From Dinoroseobacter sp039192165 (GTDB taxonomy: Bacteria > Pseudomonadota > Alphaproteobacteria > Rhodobacterales > Rhodobacteraceae): a stretch of DNA of 64,000 nucleotides. The number at the start of each line of letters is the position of its first letter. Within the stretch, counting starts at the first letter, position 1. The notes beneath the pieces are model-generated. The model saw only the letters and a list, made by a program, of their open reading frames with translations, made no database searches and was not told the origin of the DNA. Shown here piece after piece: positions 59,911 to 64,000 of this stretch. The stretch spans positions 1-64,000 of the forward strand of contig JBCCXD010000004.1 of the NCBI GenBank assembly GCA_039192165.1, in the 5' to 3' direction. Made by a program: the position numbers and the translations under genes.

Positions 59911-62826
59911 TCAGTTTCCTTTCGCTGCCAGTGCCATCTGCAGGACACGCGCAACATGGATCGCTGCCCTGTCGGTTCCGTCTTTGATCTGGTGACGGCA
60001 CGAGGTTCCGTCCGCTACGATGATCGCGTCTTCGGGTGCCTTGCGTACTGCTGGGAGAAGGTCCAACTCGGCCATCTTGAGCGAGGTTTCTAGCGTATCT
60101 TTGCCGTATCCAAAAGCCCCGGCCATTCCGCAACAGCTGGTCTCTACTATTTCCAGCTGCTGGCCAGGGATCATCTTCAGCGCCTTTTGCACGTCACCCA
60201 TCACATTGTGCGCTTTCTGGTGGCAGTGTCCGTGCAACAGGATTGGCCGATCAAGTGGCTTCAAATCCGGCAGCGACTGAAGTGAGACGAAGTATTCCTC
60301 GAACATTTTGGAATTTTGCGCCACAAGCTGGGCGTCCTTGCCGGGCACGAGGGCGGGAATCTCATCGCGTAGCGTAAGCAGAGAGGAGGGTTCCAGCCCG
60401 ACAATTGGGATACCCTTTTCGACGTGGGGAAGAAGTGCTGACAGCAGACGCTTGGCCTCTGCCCTGGCCTTTTCGACCAAACCAACCGCCAGCATGGTGC
60501 GCCCGCAGTCGAGGCTACGTCCTCCATCGGACGGCCTTGCGACCTTCACTTTCAGGCCCGCAGCCCTTAGAACCTGTCCGGCGGCTCGAAGATTTTCAGG
60601 TTCGAAATAACGATTGAAGACATCGGCAAAAAGGACAACGTCCGGATCTGGATCGGCGAACTCGGTGTCCTTGAAAGGTCTGGCAGCCCATACTGGCAGT
60701 TTTCTTTCAGCCGAGAACCCGGTCAGACCCTCAGTCAGCTTTGCCGCACCCGGAACCCAGTTCCGCATATTTGCGAGCCAGGGTACCTTTGCCACAAATG
60801 GCGCGTAGTGCGGCATGTAGCCCACGAGCTTGTCATGCAGACTCAAGCCGTTCTTTTCGGCTCTTGCCGCCAGGACTTCTATCTTCATGCGTGCCATATC
60901 AACGCCGGTCGGGCATTCGCGTTTGCAGCCCTTGCAGGAAACGCAGAGCTTCATCGTTTCCGCCATATCGTCGGATGCCAACGCGTCTGGTCCCAGCTGC
61001 CCGGTGATCGCCAGTCGAAGAGAATTTGCCCGGCCACGTACCAAGTCCCGTTCGTTTCGGGTAACCCGGAAGGAAGGGCACATCACGCCCCCCTTGAGTT
61101 TCCGGCAGGCGCCATTGTTGTTGCACATCTCCACCGCGCCCTGAAGCCCGCCGCCCTTTCCGGGCCAGTCGGACCAGTCAAGCCCGGTCTTTATGTCCCG
61201 CGCTTTGTAGTCAGGCCCATAGCGGAAAAGCCGCCGGTCATCCATTTTCGGGGGTTGGACAATCTTGTTTGGGTTGAAGACGCGGTTTGGGTCAAAGCGG
61301 TCCTTAACCTCGTTAAAGGAGGCCACCATTTTTCGACCGAACATTTTTTCGTGGAACTCGGACCGAACAATCCCGTCGCCATGCTCGCCAGAATGAGACC
61401 CCTTGTACTTTGCAACAAGGTCGAAGCACTCCTCGGCAATGGACCGCATCTTTCGGACGTCTTGGTCCAGCTTCAAATTGAGCACCGGACGCACATGCAA
61501 ACACCCGACAGAGGCGTGAGCATACCAAGTTCCCTTAGTTCCATGTTTGTCAAAAATCTCAGTCAGCCCTGATGTATACTCAGCAAGGTCGGGCAGCTCG
61601 ACAGCGCAGTCCTCAACAAACGAGACAGGTTTCCCTTCCTGCTTCATTGACATCATAATGTTCAGACCGGATTTCCGGAGTTCACCAATATCGGCTTGGA
61701 GGCGCGCATCGGTGACGCCAATCGCGCCGCCCCAGGCCTCGCCTTCGCCTTTGAAGGAGAAACCGATATCGCCCATCGCGTCTTCCAGCTCACTCAACTT
61801 GGCTTTATTCGCAGCGTCCGAACCCTCGTCGAACTCGACCAGCAGCAGTGCTGCGGGGTGTCCGACGACGAATTCCTCGATGGTCTTCCGGAACAGCGGT
61901 ATGTCCCGGGCCAGCGCGATCATAGTGTCGTCGACAAGCTCAACTGCCGCGGGTTGGAGCTTCACCAAATGCTGCGAAGCGTCCATTGCTTTATAGAACG
62001 TCGGGAAGTGACAGACGCCCATCACCTTGGTCCCCTGCACAGGCGACAGTTTTAGCTCGATCGCCGTGAAATAGGACAGCGTGCCCTCAGAGCCGACCAG
62101 CAGATGTGCGATGTTGTTTACGGTGTGCTCAGGTGTCAGAGCATCAATGTTGTAACCGCCCACGCGGCGAATGATATTCGGGAATCGCGCGGCTATCTCG
62201 GCTTGCTCCCGCTCGCCGAGCGCCAGCATTTCAGAGATCAGGGCAGAGGTGGAATCGTTTGCCGGAGCCTTGTTTCGATCCACAGCACCGAAATTCGCCT
62301 TCGTGCCATCGGCCAAAATCGCATCGATTGACAGAACGTTGTCGCGCATGGTGCCGTAGCGCAGTGAGCGTCCGCCACACGAGTTGTTGCCGGCCATTCC
62401 CCCGATAGTCGCCCGCGACGCAGTGGACACATCCACCGGGAACCAGAGACCGTGCGGTTTGAGCGCTCGGTTCAACTCGTCCAACACAATGCCCGGCTGC
62501 ACGACGCAGCGGCGGTTTTCGACATCGAGCTCCAGGATCTTATTGAAATACTTAGAGTTGTCGATCACCAGTGAATGATTAACGGTCTGGCCGCACTGGG
62601 ATGTCCCGCCACCGCGGGGCAAAACAGATGCGCCGATTTCACGGGCAGCAGCGATCGCGGCTTCGATGTCAGACAGCGTTTTTGGAACAACAATGCCCGT
62701 AGGGGCCATCTGGTAAATTGAAGCATCCGTCGCGTAGCGCCCGCGCGAAAATGCATCTACCAAAAGCTCTCCTTCGATATTGCCACGCAGCCGATCGGCG
62801 ATCGGCGACTTCTCCATCAGGCCCAT
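59911..62826 (-). CDS. FAD/FeS 2-hydroxyacid dehydrogenase (D-lactate / D-2-hydroxyglutarate dehydrogenase type)
   Basis: 971 aa. Residues about 25-260: PCMH FAD domain (VLPRGGGTSQCGQTVNHSLV, 'GGMAGNNSCGGRSLRYGT'). About 260-520: FAD-oxidase C-terminal domain (SGEHGDGIVRSEFHEKMFG). About 560-660: 4Fe-4S region with Cys in NNNGACRKLKGGVMCPS and LCVSCKGCKRECPTGVDM. About 740-960: CCG domains (LHGHCHQKAHNVMGDVQKAL; TSCCGMAGAFGYGKDT). It oxidises a D-2-hydroxyacid and passes electrons to the quinone pool. Its divergent neighbour is a glyoxylate-type aminotransferase, so glycolate or a related acid is a plausible substrate. Confidence 0.88.
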   Translation of the reverse strand: MGLMEKSPIADRLRGNIEGELLVDAFSRGRYATDASIYQMAPTGIVVPKTLSDIEAAIAAAREIGASVLPRGGGTSQCGQTVNHSLVIDNSKYFNKILELDVENRRCVVQPGIVLDELNRALKPHGLWFPVDVSTASRATIGGMAGNNSCGGRSLRYGTMRDNVLSIDAILADGTKANFGAVDRNKAPANDSTSALISEMLALGEREQAEIAARFPNIIRRVGGYNIDALTPEHTVNNIAHLLVGSEGTLSYFTAIELKLSPVQGTKVMGVCHFPTFYKAMDASQHLVKLQPAAVELVDDTMIALARDIPLFRKTIEEFVVGHPAALLLVEFDEGSDAANKAKLSELEDAMGDIGFSFKGEGEAWGGAIGVTDARLQADIGELRKSGLNIMMSMKQEGKPVSFVEDCAVELPDLAEYTSGLTEIFDKHGTKGTWYAHASVGCLHVRPVLNLKLDQDVRKMRSIAEECFDLVAKYKGSHSGEHGDGIVRSEFHEKMFGRKMVASFNEVKDRFDPNRVFNPNKIVQPPKMDDRRLFRYGPDYKARDIKTGLDWSDWPGKGGGLQGAVEMCNNNGACRKLKGGVMCPSFRVTRNERDLVRGRANSLRLAITGQLGPDALASDDMAETMKLCVSCKGCKRECPTGVDMARMKIEVLAARAEKNGLSLHDKLVGYMPHYAPFVAKVPWLANMRNWVPGAAKLTEGLTGFSAERKLPVWAARPFKDTEFADPDPDVVLFADVFNRYFEPENLRAAGQVLRAAGLKVKVARPSDGGRSLDCGRTMLAVGLVEKARAEAKRLLSALLPHVEKGIPIVGLEPSSLLTLRDEIPALVPGKDAQLVAQNSKMFEEYFVSLQSLPDLKPLDRPILLHGHCHQKAHNVMGDVQKALKMIPGQQLEIVETSCCGMAGAFGYGKDTLETSLKMAELDLLPAVRKAPEDAIIVADGTSCRHQIKDGTDRAAIHVARVLQMALAAKGN

Positions 62827-62854
62827 TCATCGCTCCGAAAAATTTGTTGACTGG

Positions 62855-62870
62855 ATTATGAATTCATAAT
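62855..62870. promoter_or_regulatory. Operator candidate: 16-bp perfect palindrome ATTATGAATTCATAAT
   Basis: A perfect 16-bp palindrome in the 146-bp divergent region between the dehydrogenase (62826) and the aminotransferase (62973). FCD-type GntR regulators bind short palindromes; the GntR gene at the far end of the dehydrogenase transcript is the natural candidate. Confidence 0.6.
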
Positions 62871-62972
62871 TCTTTATACGCAACATCCAATACAGCCTCC
62901 ACCATAGACGCGGCTATCTGGGGAGCCAGTGCGGAGGAGGTAGAGAACGAATAGTGGGGGGAGTGAGCCACA

Positions 62973-64000
62973 ATGCGTAAAGCCGGACGCCATTTCTTGC
63001 AGATTCCGGGGCCTAGTGCGGTGCCGGACCGAATTCTGCGGGCGATCAGCATGCAGACCATCGACCACCGGGGCCCTGATTTCGCGGAAGTGGGTCAAAA
63101 AGCGCTGACCGGGATGAAGTCGATCTTCAAAACTGAGCAGAACGTTTTCATCTTTCCTGCCTCGGGTACCGGCGCGTGGGAGGCTGCGCTGGTGAATACA
63201 ACATCACCCGGTGACAAAGTGCTGATGTATGAGACGGGTCACTTCGCAACGCTTTGGCAAAAGATGGCCAAAAAGATCGGGTTGAACCCGGAGTTCATCT
63301 CAGGGGACTGGCGCGGCGGCGCGGACCCACAGGCCATCGAAGAACGTCTCCGGGCTGATCCTGGTCACGAAATAAAAGCAGTGTGCGTTGTCCACAACGA
63401 AACATCGACCGGATCAGTATCGCCGGTCGCGCAGGTGCGAAAAGCTATCGACGAGGCGGGTCACCCTGCGCTGCTCATGGTGGATTCGATCTCAGGTCTT
63501 GCGTCGGTGGATTTCCGTTTCGACGAATGGGAAGTGGATGTGTGCGTGTCCGGTTCGCAAAAGGGCCTGATGCTGCCACCCGGTTTGAGCTTTAACGCTG
63601 CAAGCGACCGTGCGTTGGAGGCTTCTAAGACCGCGACCATGCAGCGCTCCTATTGGGATTGGCAGGACATGCTCGGCCCCAACTCGACGGGCTATTTCCC
63701 CTATACGCCCGGGACAAATCTGCTCTATGGGCTAAATGAGGCGATCGACATGCTTCATGAGGAGGGGCTGGAGAATGTCTTCGAACGCCATCAGAGACAC
63801 GGGCGTGCCACACGGGCAGCCGTGCGTGCGTGGGGGCTTGAGGTGCTCTGCGCGCAGCAAGGCCAGGAAAGCGGGGTGTTGACCGCAGTCATGACGCCCG
63901 AAGGCCATTCCGCTGATGCGTTCCGCGCGACAACGCTCGAACACTACGATATCTCGCTTGGAAACGGGCTGAGCAAAGTTGCGGATAAAGTGTTCCGCAT
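62973..64000 (+). CDS. Class V aminotransferase, serine/aspartate-glyoxylate type, partial
   Basis: 342 codons to the window edge, continuing. GGGGGAG precedes ATG 62973. N-terminus MRKAGRHFLQIPGPSAVPDR, then IDHRGPDFAE, ASGTGAWEAAL (cofactor phosphate), MVDSISGLASVDF (PLP Asp) and SGSQKGLMLPPG with the PLP-Lys. This pattern belongs to the serine-glyoxylate / alanine-glyoxylate / aspartate-glyoxylate (BhcA-like) branch. It would transaminate glyoxylate to glycine using serine or aspartate. Which donor is used cannot be decided here; bhcBCD genes might lie beyond the right edge. Confidence 0.85.
   Translation, partial: MRKAGRHFLQIPGPSAVPDRILRAISMQTIDHRGPDFAEVGQKALTGMKSIFKTEQNVFIFPASGTGAWEAALVNTTSPGDKVLMYETGHFATLWQKMAKKIGLNPEFISGDWRGGADPQAIEERLRADPGHEIKAVCVVHNETSTGSVSPVAQVRKAIDEAGHPALLMVDSISGLASVDFRFDEWEVDVCVSGSQKGLMLPPGLSFNAASDRALEASKTATMQRSYWDWQDMLGPNSTGYFPYTPGTNLLYGLNEAIDMLHEEGLENVFERHQRHGRATRAAVRAWGLEVLCAQQGQESGVLTAVMTPEGHSADAFRATTLEHYDISLGNGLSKVADKVFR

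Noticed and set aside
1..64000. CRISPR arrays, rRNA genes, replication origins
   Set aside because: No regularly spaced repeats, no rRNA-like sequence and no origin-type iteron or DnaA-box cluster were seen on reading.

Overview
The window looks like chromosomal DNA of a marine alphaproteobacterium of the Rhodobacteraceae (Roseobacter group). The basis is the GC-rich codon use, the divergent serB / serC-serA locus, the dapF-mtaB pair, an IalB-type secreted protein, a GAAC-N7-GAAC SOS box before an imuB-like gene, and the amount of peptide and C2-acid metabolism. Species was not determined.

Layout. 1-5.9 kb: an exported three-gene set (epoxide-hydrolase-like enzyme, NTF2-like protein, AhpD/CMD-like protein running off the left edge), a dead SDR gene, and a LysR regulator whose promoter carries the same 12-bp sequence as the enzyme operon. 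5.9-10.4 kb: mobile or phage-derived DNA, with an IS3-family element whose orfB has a nonsense codon, an orphan MuF-type phage head protein with a probable C-terminal toxin domain and a 92-aa probable immunity partner, and a short tyrosine recombinase. 10.4-17.3 kb: HxlR / NmrA-like / DUF1330 set, a membrane protein, a tyrosinase with a small companion gene, and an alpha/beta-hydrolase membrane protein gene broken by at least five lesions. 17.3-28.4 kb: two envelope-glycolipid sets (GtrA flippase, GT2, ArnT-like transferase; a second GT2 with a DedA-LssY fusion) flanking a small membrane protein, ferric-reductase-like flavocytochrome, response regulator, histidine kinase and a PepSY-TctC fusion.

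28.9-42.1 kb is a metabolic island for peptides or N-acylated amino compounds: a complete Dpp-type ABC transporter followed on the same strand by two M20 amidohydrolases, plus a third M20 enzyme (hydantoinase/carbamoylase type), an M81 (MlrC-like) enzyme, an AstE/AspA-like deacylase and a LysR regulator divergent from the transporter. 42.46-49.0 kb is a compact 6.5-kb integrative element in the 3' end of a tRNA-Lys(UUU) gene, bounded by a 47-bp perfect direct repeat and carrying only a single-chain restriction-modification enzyme, an Xre regulator and an integrase.

49-64 kb is mostly core: tRNA-Lys, dapF-mtaB, SOS-boxed imuB without imuA or dnaE2 beside it, IalB-like protein, serB divergent from serC-serA (with a probable structured leader), LacI and GntR regulators, a three-part FAD/FeS 2-hydroxyacid dehydrogenase and, divergent from it, a glyoxylate-type class V aminotransferase cut by the right edge. 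A family of dispersed intergenic repeats recurs through the accessory regions; one copy has been absorbed into the 3' end of the recombinase gene.
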